Shown here: piece by piece, positions 7,118 to 15,428 of the stretch
Numbering within the stretch: the stretch's first letter is position 1
How the letters are laid out: each line of letters opens with the position of its first letter
Source: SCN-69-37 sp044507065
GTDB lineage: Bacteria > Acidobacteriota > Vicinamibacteria > Vicinamibacterales > SCN-69-37
Reading direction: 5' to 3'
DNA: 27,384 bases
Assembly (NCBI GenBank): GCA_044507065.1
Contig: JBIQJY010000045.1
Span: forward strand, 1 to 27,384
The notes under the pieces: generated by a model
Told to the model about the DNA's origin: nothing
Database searches by the model: none
The model's input: only the letters and a program-made list of their open reading frames with translations
Position numbers and translations under genes: made by a program

Positions 7118-9454
7118 TTGGCGGAATCCGCTCTCTCGCGTCGTCGTCTCAGTGAGTTCGCAGGAGTCGCACTGTTTGCCGCAGCGCTGCTGTGGCTCAT
7201 CGCGCTGGTCACCTACTCGGCCGCCGACCCGGTCTGGTTCTTCAACGACGCGGCGGCCCCCGAGGTCAACAACTTCGCGGGGCCGTTCGGCGCGTTCCTC
7301 GCCACCGTCTCACTGCAGTTGTTCGGCTTTGCCGCGTTCCTGGTCCCGGTGGCCCTCGGCTTCGTGGCCTGGCACTACTTCTGGTGCACGGAGATCGACG
7401 CCGGGTACACGAAACTTGCCGGCGTTGTCCTGTTCACCACCTGCCTGGCGGGGCTGCTTGCCCTGACGGCCGACGCGTTCAGCGAGCCGACGACAATGGC
7501 CGGCGGCCTGCTCGGCACGGCCGCTGCCGCCGTGCTGACGGCCTACCTGGGCCGGACGGGCGCGGCCATCCTGCTGCTGACCTTCACGGCGCTGTCCCTC
7601 ATTCTGACCACGCAGTTCTCCTTCGGACGGGCGGCCGCGAGCCTCGCCCGCCGGCTGCGTGTCGAGCGTGGCATTCTCACCCGCTTCCGCGAGTGGCGCG
7701 ACGAGCGTCAGCGCGCGAAGGCGCGGCAGCAGATTGTCGACAAGCACGTGAAGAAGGCCGGACGCGACCGCGCGCCCGAGATCGAGACCCGGGCGGCCGA
7801 GGCGGCCGAGAAGATTCGGGCGGCGCGCGCCGCACGCACCCGCGTCGAGGAGGACGAGGAGGACGAAGACGACGCGCCGGCTGCACCAGCACGCGCGACC
7901 AAACCGCCCGCGATCCGGCGTGCGGCCCCCGCGCCCGTTCCGCAGCCGCTCCCGTTGAGCGAGACCGAACCGCGCTCCCCTGTCGAGCGCCGCCAGGGCG
8001 GCTATCAGCTGCCGCCGGCGACGCTGCTCGACGCGACAAAGGAGCCGGCCAAGATCGACGAGCGCGAACTGATGGACGCCGCGCGGCTGCTCGAGGAAAA
8101 GTGCCGCGAGTTCTCGGTGGCCGGCTCGGTGGTCCAGATTCACCCGGGGCCGGTCGTCACGACCTACGAGTTCAAGCCGGACGCGGGCGTCAAGTACAGC
8201 CGCATTACGGGCCTGGCCGACGACCTCTGCCTTGCCATGCAGGCCGAGTCGGTGCTCATCGACCGTATTCCCGGCAAGTCCACCGTGGGCATCCAGATTC
8301 CGAACGCGCGACGCGAACCCATCACGCTGCGCGAACTGCTCGAATCGGACGTCTTTGCGCGATCGGCCTCGCGGCTGACGCTGACGCTCGGCAAGACCAT
8401 CCACGGCGAGCCCTTCGTCAGCGATCTGGCCACGATGCCGCATCTGCTCATCGCCGGATCGACGGGCGCCGGGAAGTCGGTCAGCGTCAACGCGATGATC
8501 AGCAGCGTGCTCTTCCGCTCGACGCCCGATGACGTGCGGTTCATCATGATCGACCCCAAGCGCCTGGAGCTCGGGATGTACGAAGACATCCCGCACCTGC
8601 TCACGCCGGTGGTCGTCGATCCGAAGCAGGCCGCCAACGCGCTGCGCTGGGCCGTACGCGAAATGGAGGAGCGCTACAAGCTGCTCGCCAAGCACGGCGT
8701 CCGCAACATCGAGCAGTTCAACCGCAACATCCGCGCTGCACTGACCGAGCAGCCCGACGCGAAGGGGCCGGAGGGCCAGCCGCTGAGCACACTGCCCTTC
8801 GTCATCGTCATCATCGACGAGCTCGCGGACCTGATGATGGTGGCCGGCAAGGAGGTGGAAGAGTCGATCTGCCGGCTGGCGCAGATGGCGCGCGCCGTCG
8901 GCATCCACCTGATCCTCGCGACGCAGCGGCCGTCGGTCGACGTCATCACGGGCGTCATCAAGGCCAACCTGCCGGCGCGGATCGCCTTCCGCGTCGCCTC
9001 GCGCATCGACTCGCGCACGATCCTCGACGGCAACGGCGCCGAACAACTGCTCGGCAAGGGCGACATGCTGTACATGCCGCCGGCCTCGTCGCGTGCGGTC
9101 CGCATCCACGGGCCGTACATCTCCGAACAGGAGACGGCTCGCCTCTGCAGCTTCCTGCGCAAGCAGGGCAAGCCCATCTACGACACGTCGATCACGGCCG
9201 AAGAAAAGGCCGGCCCCGACAAGCTCGAGTTCGAGAAGGACGACCTCTACGACGAAGCGGCCCGCATCGTCGTGTCGACCGGGCAGGCATCGATCTCATA
9301 CCTGCAGCGGCGTCTGCGCATCGGATTCAGCCGTGCCGCGCGCCTCATCGACATGATGGAAGCCGACGGCGTGGTCTCGCAGGCTGCCGGCGGCAAGCGT
9401 GAAGTCCTGGTCGACCAGGGGTACTTCGAAGAAGTCGACGCTCAACTGAGATAG
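7118..9454 (+). CDS. ftsK: FtsK/SpoIIIE DNA translocase
   Basis: Pumps chromosomal DNA through the division septum and aligns termini for dimer resolution. I start it at the TTG at 7118 because GAGGAG lies six bases upstream, giving 778 aa; the longer open frame before it lies inside rnj and is arginine/cysteine nonsense. Four or five membrane segments occupy residues 14-166, then a charged linker with an acidic run (about 245-252). The motor has Walker A GSTGAGKS (447-454) and Walker B IIDELAD with Asp567-Glu568. A winged-helix gamma domain (about 708-778, ending REVLVDQGYFEEVDAQLR) would read orienting sequences. It follows rnj by 10 bases and is likely co-transcribed. Confidence 0.95.
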   Translation: MAESALSRRRLSEFAGVALFAAALLWLIALVTYSAADPVWFFNDAAAPEVNNFAGPFGAFLATVSLQLFGFAAFLVPVALGFVAWHYFWCTEIDAGYTKLAGVVLFTTCLAGLLALTADAFSEPTTMAGGLLGTAAAAVLTAYLGRTGAAILLLTFTALSLILTTQFSFGRAAASLARRLRVERGILTRFREWRDERQRAKARQQIVDKHVKKAGRDRAPEIETRAAEAAEKIRAARAARTRVEEDEEDEDDAPAAPARATKPPAIRRAAPAPVPQPLPLSETEPRSPVERRQGGYQLPPATLLDATKEPAKIDERELMDAARLLEEKCREFSVAGSVVQIHPGPVVTTYEFKPDAGVKYSRITGLADDLCLAMQAESVLIDRIPGKSTVGIQIPNARREPITLRELLESDVFARSASRLTLTLGKTIHGEPFVSDLATMPHLLIAGSTGAGKSVSVNAMISSVLFRSTPDDVRFIMIDPKRLELGMYEDIPHLLTPVVVDPKQAANALRWAVREMEERYKLLAKHGVRNIEQFNRNIRAALTEQPDAKGPEGQPLSTLPFVIVIIDELADLMMVAGKEVEESICRLAQMARAVGIHLILATQRPSVDVITGVIKANLPARIAFRVASRIDSRTILDGNGAEQLLGKGDMLYMPPASSRAVRIHGPYISEQETARLCSFLRKQGKPIYDTSITAEEKAGPDKLEFEKDDLYDEAARIVVSTGQASISYLQRRLRIGFSRAARLIDMMEADGVVSQAAGGKREVLVDQGYFEEVDAQLR

Positions 9455-9456
9455 CC

Positions 9457-11496
9457 ATGCTGACGCGCCATCTACCCGTGTCTCCCGCCCGATCCGCCAC
9501 GCTCCTGGCGCTGGCGATCGGTGCCATCATCCTGCTGCCGGCTCCCGCTGCCGCGCAGACGGCGGAAGTCCGTTACCAGCGGGCACTCGCGCGCGAGGAA
9601 GCCGCTCGTGCGGAGGACGCTCCATCGGCCTCTACCCTGCGCGCAATTGCCGTGACCTTCGAGAACATCACGCGCCGCTATCCGCGCAGCGGTTACGCGG
9701 ACAATGCGCTGTACCAGGCCGCGGGCCTCTGGCAGATCATCTGGGAGCGCGACGGTACCACGCGCGATCGCGACTACGCGATCAAGCTGCTGAGGTGGCT
9801 GCGCCGCGAGTATCCATCCAGTTCGCTCGTGCGCCCGGCCGGAACCCGCATCACGGCCCTCAACCGCCCGCGGCCTGCCGCTGTCGCGCGTACCACGCCG
9901 CCGCCCGCTCCAGCGCCGTTCCCGAAGCCTCCGGCGGAGACCACACCCGATCCGGCCGCGGCAACGGCGAAGACGACGCCGGTCGAGCGCGAGGCCGCGC
10001 CCCCACCCGATGCCGCCCCGCCGACGCCAACGCGCGAATCCGCCACGGAGACCGCGGCAGAAACCGACACCGCGTCGGCCGCGCCAGCCGCGTCAGCACC
10101 CCGACCCGCAGCGCCAAGCGACGCGATCGTCGTGCGCGGCATGAGCCACACGACGCTGCCGCGCGGCGACCGCCTGACGCTCGAACTGAGCAGCGAGGGC
10201 GCCTACACGACCGAACGCCTCAATGCACCCGACGAACTGACGCTGACGCTCGCCGACGCAGTCGCCGCGCAGGCCATCGTCGACGCGGCGTCGACCATCA
10301 GGGGATCGCGCATCAGGTCGATGCGCATGCGACAAGGCGACGCCGGCGTGCAGGTGGTCGTCCGCCTCGACGGTCGGCCACGCCTCAGCGAGTTTCCGCT
10401 CTACGGGCCGTACCGGCTCGTCCTCGACTTCGAGTCCGAGGCCGCGGTCACCGCGGCGACGCCCGGTGCGTCCGCCTCGGCGGTCCCGCCGTCGGGCGAT
10501 CGCGCCCGCCCGACCCCGGGCGAGCGGGCGACGCCGCAGGCCCTGCCGGTCGCGTCGAAGGTCGAACCCGATCCACCCGCGGCACGTGGGTCGTCGGCGC
10601 GCGTCCCAGCCGCGCCGGCGGCCACGGCCGTCATCGCGCGGGTGGCACCGGATGCATCGGCGTCCGGCGCCGCCCATGTCCCGACCGGCCCGGAGGCCGC
10701 CACCGAGCCGGTCGATCCGCCGTCGGGCAGCCAGCCGGCACCGCCCAGCCCGATCGGTGGTGGCTACTCGCTGGCGCGGCAACTCGGCCTCGGCGTCTCG
10801 CGCATCGTCATCGATCCCGGCCACGGCGGATCGGATCCGGGCGCATCGGCCAACGGGGTCACCGAGTCGTCGCTCGTGCTCGATGTCGCGCTGCGGCTCG
10901 AGAAACTGCTGCTCGCTCAGGCCGGCTTCGAAGTGGTGCTCACGCGCCGCACGAACGCCGCCGTGCCGCTCGCGCGCCGCACGGCCATCGCCAACGAGGA
11001 AGCCGCCGATCTGTTCCTGTCGATTCACGCGAACTCGAGCCCGCGGCGGACGACAGCCGGCGTCGAAACGTACTACCTGAACTTCTCGTCGACGCCCGAG
11101 GCCGAGTCGGTCGCCGCGCGCGAGAACGCCTCGAGTCCCGAGGCCATGCACGCGCTGCCCAGCCTGGTGCGCGCCATTGCGACCAACAACAAGCTGGCCG
11201 AGTCACGTGAGCTCGCCGGCGCCGTGCAGTCGTCGCTCGTCCGTCGACTGGCGCCGCGCAACAAGGATTTCCGGGATCTGGGCGTGAAACAGGCGCCCTT
11301 CGTGGTGCTCATCGGCGCCCAGATGCCAAGCGTGCTGGCCGAGATCGGCTTCCTGACCAATCGCGCCGAGGCCGGACTGATCAAGCAGAACGCTTACAAG
11401 CAGCAAATCGCGCAGGCCCTCTGCGACGCCATCCTGCGGTATCAGGCCTCGCTCAAAAAGAGCACGACGGTAGCCGACTTGTCCGACGGGCGGTAG
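9457..11496 (+). CDS. Periplasmic N-acetylmuramoyl-L-alanine amidase (AMIN + Amidase_3)
   Basis: Cleaves the amide bond between MurNAc and the stem peptide, typically at the septum; AmiC-like in design. The 679-aa protein has a signal peptide ending near PAPAAAQ (about residue 34). A helical TPR/BamD-like stretch (35-130) includes RRYPRSGYADNALYQAAGLW. A Pro/Ala-rich linker follows, then an AMIN domain (about 222-325) for cell-wall or septal targeting, a second long linker, and Amidase_3 (about 448-667). Zinc and catalytic residues are visible: His456 in DPGHGG, Glu470, His524 in SIHAN and Glu629 in LAEIGF. It starts two bases after ftsK, fitting a division operon. The N-terminal TPR-like part is extra relative to E. 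coli AmiC. Confidence 0.92.
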   Translation: MLTRHLPVSPARSATLLALAIGAIILLPAPAAAQTAEVRYQRALAREEAARAEDAPSASTLRAIAVTFENITRRYPRSGYADNALYQAAGLWQIIWERDGTTRDRDYAIKLLRWLRREYPSSSLVRPAGTRITALNRPRPAAVARTTPPPAPAPFPKPPAETTPDPAAATAKTTPVEREAAPPPDAAPPTPTRESATETAAETDTASAAPAASAPRPAAPSDAIVVRGMSHTTLPRGDRLTLELSSEGAYTTERLNAPDELTLTLADAVAAQAIVDAASTIRGSRIRSMRMRQGDAGVQVVVRLDGRPRLSEFPLYGPYRLVLDFESEAAVTAATPGASASAVPPSGDRARPTPGERATPQALPVASKVEPDPPAARGSSARVPAAPAATAVIARVAPDASASGAAHVPTGPEAATEPVDPPSGSQPAPPSPIGGGYSLARQLGLGVSRIVIDPGHGGSDPGASANGVTESSLVLDVALRLEKLLLAQAGFEVVLTRRTNAAVPLARRTAIANEEAADLFLSIHANSSPRRTTAGVETYYLNFSSTPEAESVAARENASSPEAMHALPSLVRAIATNNKLAESRELAGAVQSSLVRRLAPRNKDFRDLGVKQAPFVVLIGAQMPSVLAEIGFLTNRAEAGLIKQNAYKQQIAQALCDAILRYQASLKKSTTVADLSDGR

Positions 11497-11497
11497 A

Positions 11498-11788
11498 ATG
11501 ACCGGGAGGATACTCCCGGTGCAGGCCCAACCCTCGAACTCCTATCTGGTCACGATCGTCCCGGCCACGCCCACCGAGGCGACGGGCATGACGGTGACCG
11601 ATCTGTTCCTTGGTTCGTTCGGCATGGCGGGGCTGATGGTGCTGCTGGCCCTCGTCCTCGGGGTCGTGCTGGCGGGAGTCCGCGTCGTCCTGCGGCGCCT
11701 GGTCCCACCGACAACGGACCACATGCCGCGGCTCAGTGCGATGGAGCCCGATCCACCCGTACTGCCGCCCTCGTCGCAACCTCAATAA
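11498..11788 (+). CDS. Small single-pass membrane protein
   Basis: A 96-aa reading frame starting one base after the amidase stop. Residues about 42-66 (GMAGLMVLLALVLGVVLAG and following) form one strong membrane segment, with basic residues just after it (RVVLRRLV) and a proline-rich tail, so the tail is probably cytoplasmic. A later ATG before MTVTDLF is an alternative start. I do not recognise the family. Its last 56 bases overlap the convergent 3' end of pepA, which lowers confidence in the exact end but not in the membrane segment. Confidence 0.6.
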   Translation: MTGRILPVQAQPSNSYLVTIVPATPTEATGMTVTDLFLGSFGMAGLMVLLALVLGVVLAGVRVVLRRLVPPTTDHMPRLSAMEPDPPVLPPSSQPQ

Positions 11789-13268
11789 GCGTGCGCACGG
11801 CGACGCCCGTCGCCCCTTTCGGCTGATAGGCGGTTTTCGTCTCTGCCCAGGCCGTGCCGGCGATGTCCAGATGCGCCCACGGGAGACCGCCGGTGAATTC
11901 GCGCAGGAACGCCGCCGCGGTGATCGCCCCGCCGGGACGACCGCCGACGTTACAGAGATCCGCGATGTCGCTGCGCAGTTGCTCGAGGGCCTCCTCATAG
12001 ATCGGCAGCGGCCAGACGCGATCGCCGGCCCTGTCGGCCGCAGCTCTCACCGTGCCGACCCACTCGTCGGGCGTCCCCATCAGGCCCGATACCGTCCGGC
12101 CCAATCCGACGACGCAGTGGCCGGTCAGTGTGGCCACGTCGAGCAGGTGCGTGGCGCCAAGGGTCGCCGCGTACCACAGCGCGTCGGCCAGAATCAGGCG
12201 GCCCTCGGCGTCGGTGTTGATGATCTCGACGGTCTTGCCATTCGCGCCTGCCACCACGTCCCCTGGACGCGTGGCGCGCCCGCCCGGCATGTTCTCCACC
12301 GCTGGCACGACGCCGATCACGCGGTACGGCACCTGCAGTTCTGCAATGGCACACATGGCGCACGCCACCGCGGCACCGCCCGCCATGTCGTGCTTCATCC
12401 GCTCCATGTTCTCGGACGGCTTGATCGAGATGCCGCCCGTATCGAACGTCACACCCTTGCCGACAAGCCCCAGCACGGGCGCCTCGGGAGAAGCCGGCGG
12501 ATTGTGCCTGATGAGGATCACGCGCGGCGGCTCGGTACTGCCCTGTGCGACCGCCTGCACGAGCCGCATCCCGAGCGCCTCGATGCGCTCCGGACCAATC
12601 ACCTCGACGTCGAGCCCGGCGCTGCGGGCCATGACCTCGACGCGCGCGGCGAATTCACGAGGCGTGAGGATGTTGGCGGGTTCGTTGGCGAAGACGCGCG
12701 TCGCGTTGACTGCGGCGCCGATGATTCGTCCGCGTGCAATGGCCGCATCGAGGATGGCCGGGTCGGCTCCGGGAGCCACGATCGTCACCGTGGCGGGATG
12801 GGCGGGGGCGGCTTCGGCGTCGGTCTTGTAACTGCCCGCCTCGAACTCGGCCGCCGAGAGCCCGTCGGCCGCCGCGGCCGCCACGTCGCCGACCTCCAGT
12901 TCACCCCGCACGACCCATGCGCACGATCGCACGCGACGCTGGCGCGCGACGTACCCGCAGGCCGCGGCCACGCGGCGCCACCGGTTCGCATCGGCCTCGT
13001 GACGTTCGCCCACTCCGATGAAATAGACGTGCGACGCGTTCCATCCACCGACGACCTTTGCCACGATGCCGGTGTACGGCTTGTGCGAGAATTCGCGGCG
13101 CGCGATGGCCGCGCTCCAGTCGCCGCCAACCCTTGCATCGACATCACCGAGGTCCGTCAGCCCGTCGTCGCTGCCGAACACGGGGATGAACAGCAGTTCG
13201 GCGTCCACATCGGCTACAGGGGAGGTGCTTCCAACCAGAGCGGACTTCGCGGGGAACAGCGACGACAT
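11733..13268 (-). CDS. pepA: Leucyl aminopeptidase (M17, PepA)
   Basis: A cytosolic hexameric two-metal exopeptidase that removes N-terminal residues from peptides. Starting at the ATG whose complement is 13266-13268 gives 511 aa. Metal and catalytic residues then fall at Lys271, Asp276 (VGKGVTFDTGG), Lys283, Asp294 (MKHDMAGG) and Asp353, Glu355, Arg357 (NTDAEGRL), one position from the E. coli PepA numbering, which supports this start. A GAGAGGAG run lies about 12 bases upstream. An in-frame upstream extension of 23 residues exists but has no support. It is the last gene of the minus-strand block, 46 bases after the JAMM gene, so co-transcription with trp/tyrA is possible but not shown. Confidence 0.95.
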   Translation of the reverse strand: MSSLFPAKSALVGSTSPVADVDAELLFIPVFGSDDGLTDLGDVDARVGGDWSAAIARREFSHKPYTGIVAKVVGGWNASHVYFIGVGERHEADANRWRRVAAACGYVARQRRVRSCAWVVRGELEVGDVAAAAADGLSAAEFEAGSYKTDAEAAPAHPATVTIVAPGADPAILDAAIARGRIIGAAVNATRVFANEPANILTPREFAARVEVMARSAGLDVEVIGPERIEALGMRLVQAVAQGSTEPPRVILIRHNPPASPEAPVLGLVGKGVTFDTGGISIKPSENMERMKHDMAGGAAVACAMCAIAELQVPYRVIGVVPAVENMPGGRATRPGDVVAGANGKTVEIINTDAEGRLILADALWYAATLGATHLLDVATLTGHCVVGLGRTVSGLMGTPDEWVGTVRAAADRAGDRVWPLPIYEEALEQLRSDIADLCNVGGRPGGAITAAAFLREFTGGLPWAHLDIAGTAWAETKTAYQPKGATGVAVRTLIEVATRAAVRVDRAPSH

Positions 13269-13314
13269 CGGGACGAGACACTCCTCTCGCGGGTGCGGGA
13301 CTTCAGATGATACT

Positions 13315-13752
13315 TCACGCCCCTTGTCGTCCCGCACGCGGCGGCGCGAGACGAATCGGCCGCATGCGGCCCGGCTCGAGTGCGAACCCGCGCACGTGCG
13401 CGCGATCGCCGGAAAATCCGACGATCACGTAGAGCCAGTCCGGATAGTGGGCCTCGGCCAGATCGCGCGCCGACGGTTCCGCTGGCCCTTCCGGGTGCGA
13501 ATGGTAGACGCCGACAATGCGCTGATCGGCGGCAGAATCGCGGAGCGACCGGCGCAGGGCGATGTGTTCCCGGTCGTCGATGCGGAATCTCGTGCGGGGT
13601 GTCTCTGCGACGTTGCGCATGGGAACCGCGGCGACAACCTGTCGGTCGTCGCCCACCAGCAGGCCGCAACACTCGTGGGGCCGCTCGCGCCTGGCGTGCG
13701 CCACGATGGCCCGGCGCACGTCGATCGGCAGCGCAAGCGGCGGCTTGGTCAC
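13315..13752 (-). CDS. JAMM/Mov34 (MPN) metallopeptidase
   Basis: A 145-aa stand-alone JAB domain starting at a GTG that overlaps the tyrA stop (GTGA). A complete JAMM zinc site is visible: Glu27 in RPHECCGLL, His84 and His86 in YHSHPEG, Ser94 and Asp97 in PSARDLAEA. Bacterial single-domain members cleave isopeptide or C-terminal bonds of ubiquitin-like sulphur carriers (for example Mec, which acts on CysO-cysteine); that is family knowledge, and no sulphur-carrier gene is in this window. The overlap with tyrA argues for translational coupling. Substrate unknown. The longer frame reaching upstream is arginine-rich shadow of tyrA. Confidence 0.88.
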   Translation of the reverse strand: MTKPPLALPIDVRRAIVAHARRERPHECCGLLVGDDRQVVAAVPMRNVAETPRTRFRIDDREHIALRRSLRDSAADQRIVGVYHSHPEGPAEPSARDLAEAHYPDWLYVIVGFSGDRAHVRGFALEPGRMRPIRLAPPRAGRQGA

Positions 13753-14615
13753 GACGGATCGTCGAGACCACGCGCGGCGCGCCAGCGACGCCGCGCGTCG
13801 CCGGATCGCGAGAGCGCGTCGTGCACCCAGCGTCCGGGAGGCTGCTGCGCGGCGTCCGGCAGCACCTGCAGGAACGTCCGAAGCGCTTCGCTGACGAAGT
13901 CGGCATTCTCGGCGCAGATGTCGCGCCACATGTCCGGCGGGCTCGAGGCAAGGCGCGTCATCTCCGCGAACGCGCGGCCTGCGGCGTGCGGTCCGTGCTC
14001 ACCGACCGCTGCCTCGGCGGCATTCATCAGCGCCGCGGCCAGGATCTGCGGCAGGTGGCTGACATAGGCAACGGTGCGATCGTGTGGGTCGGCGCCCATC
14101 CAGGCCGGCACGCCCCCAAGCGCCTCCACGAAACGGGTCAGGCGCTGCTCATCGGCCGTGCCGGCGCTGCCCGGTACGAGAAGCCACGGCTTGCCCGCAA
14201 ACAGGTCGGCCCGCGCCTCTCCGGCGCCCGGCCGTTCCCCGCCGGCCATCGGGTGGCCGCCAATAAAGGTGGTCAGGCCCGCCGCTTCGGCGGCGCGCAT
14301 CACGCCGCGCTTGGTCGACCCCACGTCGGTCACGACCGCGCGCGTGCCGTGTCGCGCAATCCGCTCCATCAATTCCGGCATGACCGGAACCGGGACGCCG
14401 AGCACGATGAGGTCGCAGTCGCCAAGCTGCTCGACATCTCGAACGATACGATCCGCCATGCCGTCGGGCAGCGTGCCCTGCCGGGACAGTGTGCCGCTCA
14501 CGTGCACCCCCGGCCAGGCGGCCTTCGCCGCGAGCGCGATGGACCCGCCGATCAATCCGGTGCCGGCAATACCGATGCGCGCAAACGGCGGGGCGTCTCT
14601 GTCTCGTGTGTCCAC
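13749..14615 (-). CDS. tyrA: Prephenate/arogenate dehydrogenase
   Basis: Oxidatively decarboxylates prephenate (or arogenate) in tyrosine synthesis. The 288-aa protein has the NAD(P)-binding GTGLIGGS at 18-25, DVGSTK at 97-102 and GGHPMAGGE with His121. The helical dimerisation half includes YVSHLPQILAAAL. No chorismate mutase or ACT domain is fused, so neither activity nor tyrosine feedback through ACT is visible. The start is GTG with AGGAG nine bases upstream, 27 bases after trpA; this is the first gap in the operon and the first gene here with a strong independent ribosome site after the overlap chain. Confidence 0.93.
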   Translation of the reverse strand: MDTRDRDAPPFARIGIAGTGLIGGSIALAAKAAWPGVHVSGTLSRQGTLPDGMADRIVRDVEQLGDCDLIVLGVPVPVMPELMERIARHGTRAVVTDVGSTKRGVMRAAEAAGLTTFIGGHPMAGGERPGAGEARADLFAGKPWLLVPGSAGTADEQRLTRFVEALGGVPAWMGADPHDRTVAYVSHLPQILAAALMNAAEAAVGEHGPHAAGRAFAEMTRLASSPPDMWRDICAENADFVSEALRTFLQVLPDAAQQPPGRWVHDALSRSGDARRRWRAARGLDDPS

Positions 14616-14642
14616 TGTTGCGGTCTCCTGCCCGGCCTCGGA

Positions 14643-15428
14643 TCAGCTGCCGGTCTTGAGCCACCGGGTGAACCGCTCGACTGCCGCCCCGACATCTTCA
14701 CCCGCCCGCGCAGCGTCGGCAATGACCTGCACGAGCGCGCTGCCGACAACCGCGGCGTCGGCGTAGCCGGTGACTTCCCTGACGTGCTCAGGGCGCGAGA
14801 TGCCGAACCCGAGCGCCACCGGCAGCGTGGTCGCGGCACGGATGCGCGCAACCAGCGGCGCGGCCGAGGCGGCCACCGCCTCGCGCGTGCCCGTCACGCC
14901 AAGGCGCGAGATGGCGTACAGGAAGCCGCGCCCGAGATCGGCGGCGATCCGCAGACGCTCGTCGGTCGTTGTCGGGCTGACCAGGAAGATCTGGTCGATG
15001 GACTTCCGATCGAGGGCTGTCCGCACCGCGTCGGATTCTTCGATTGGAATATCGAGCAGCAGCGCGCCGTCCACGCCGGCGGCTGCGGCCCGTTCGACGA
15101 ATGCGTCAAGGCCCATCCGAAGGACCGGATTCGCATAGGTGAACAGCACGATCGGGACGTCCGTCCTGCCCCTGACGTCAGCCACCATCTCAATCGAGGC
15201 CGCAAGCGTTCCGCCGGCCGCCAGCGCGCGTTCGGACGCGCGCTGGATGACCGGGCCGTCTGCGATGGGATCCGAGAACGGCACGCCTACTTCCATGACG
15301 TCGGCACCGCCGCGCGCGAGCGCAAGCAGGATGTCGCGGGACCGCTCCAGGTCGGGGTCGCCCGCGGTGACATAGGTCACCAGGCGCGGCTGCGTGGTGC
15401 GCGCAAAGGCGTCGGCAATGCGGCTCAT
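14643..15428 (-). CDS. trpA: Tryptophan synthase alpha chain
   Basis: Cleaves indole-3-glycerol phosphate and channels indole to TrpB. The 261-aa TIM barrel carries Glu46 in DVMEVGVPFSDP and Asp53 in FSDP, equivalent to the catalytic Glu49 and Asp60 of the family, then TYANPV and LGFGIS for phosphate binding. The ATG overlaps the trpB stop by four bases. The longer upstream frame is a shadow of trpB. Confidence 0.97.
   Translation of the reverse strand: MSRIADAFARTTQPRLVTYVTAGDPDLERSRDILLALARGGADVMEVGVPFSDPIADGPVIQRASERALAAGGTLAASIEMVADVRGRTDVPIVLFTYANPVLRMGLDAFVERAAAAGVDGALLLDIPIEESDAVRTALDRKSIDQIFLVSPTTTDERLRIAADLGRGFLYAISRLGVTGTREAVAASAAPLVARIRAATTLPVALGFGISRPEHVREVTGYADAAVVGSALVQVIADAARAGEDVGAAVERFTRWLKTGS

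Noticed and set aside
7310..9109. 599-codon open frame on the minus strand opposite ftsK
   Set aside because: His/Arg-rich antisense shadow with no recognisable domain; ftsK is complete on the plus strand.
11736..13310. 524-codon open frame on the plus strand opposite pepA
   Set aside because: Antisense shadow; pepA has all its catalytic residues in the other strand.
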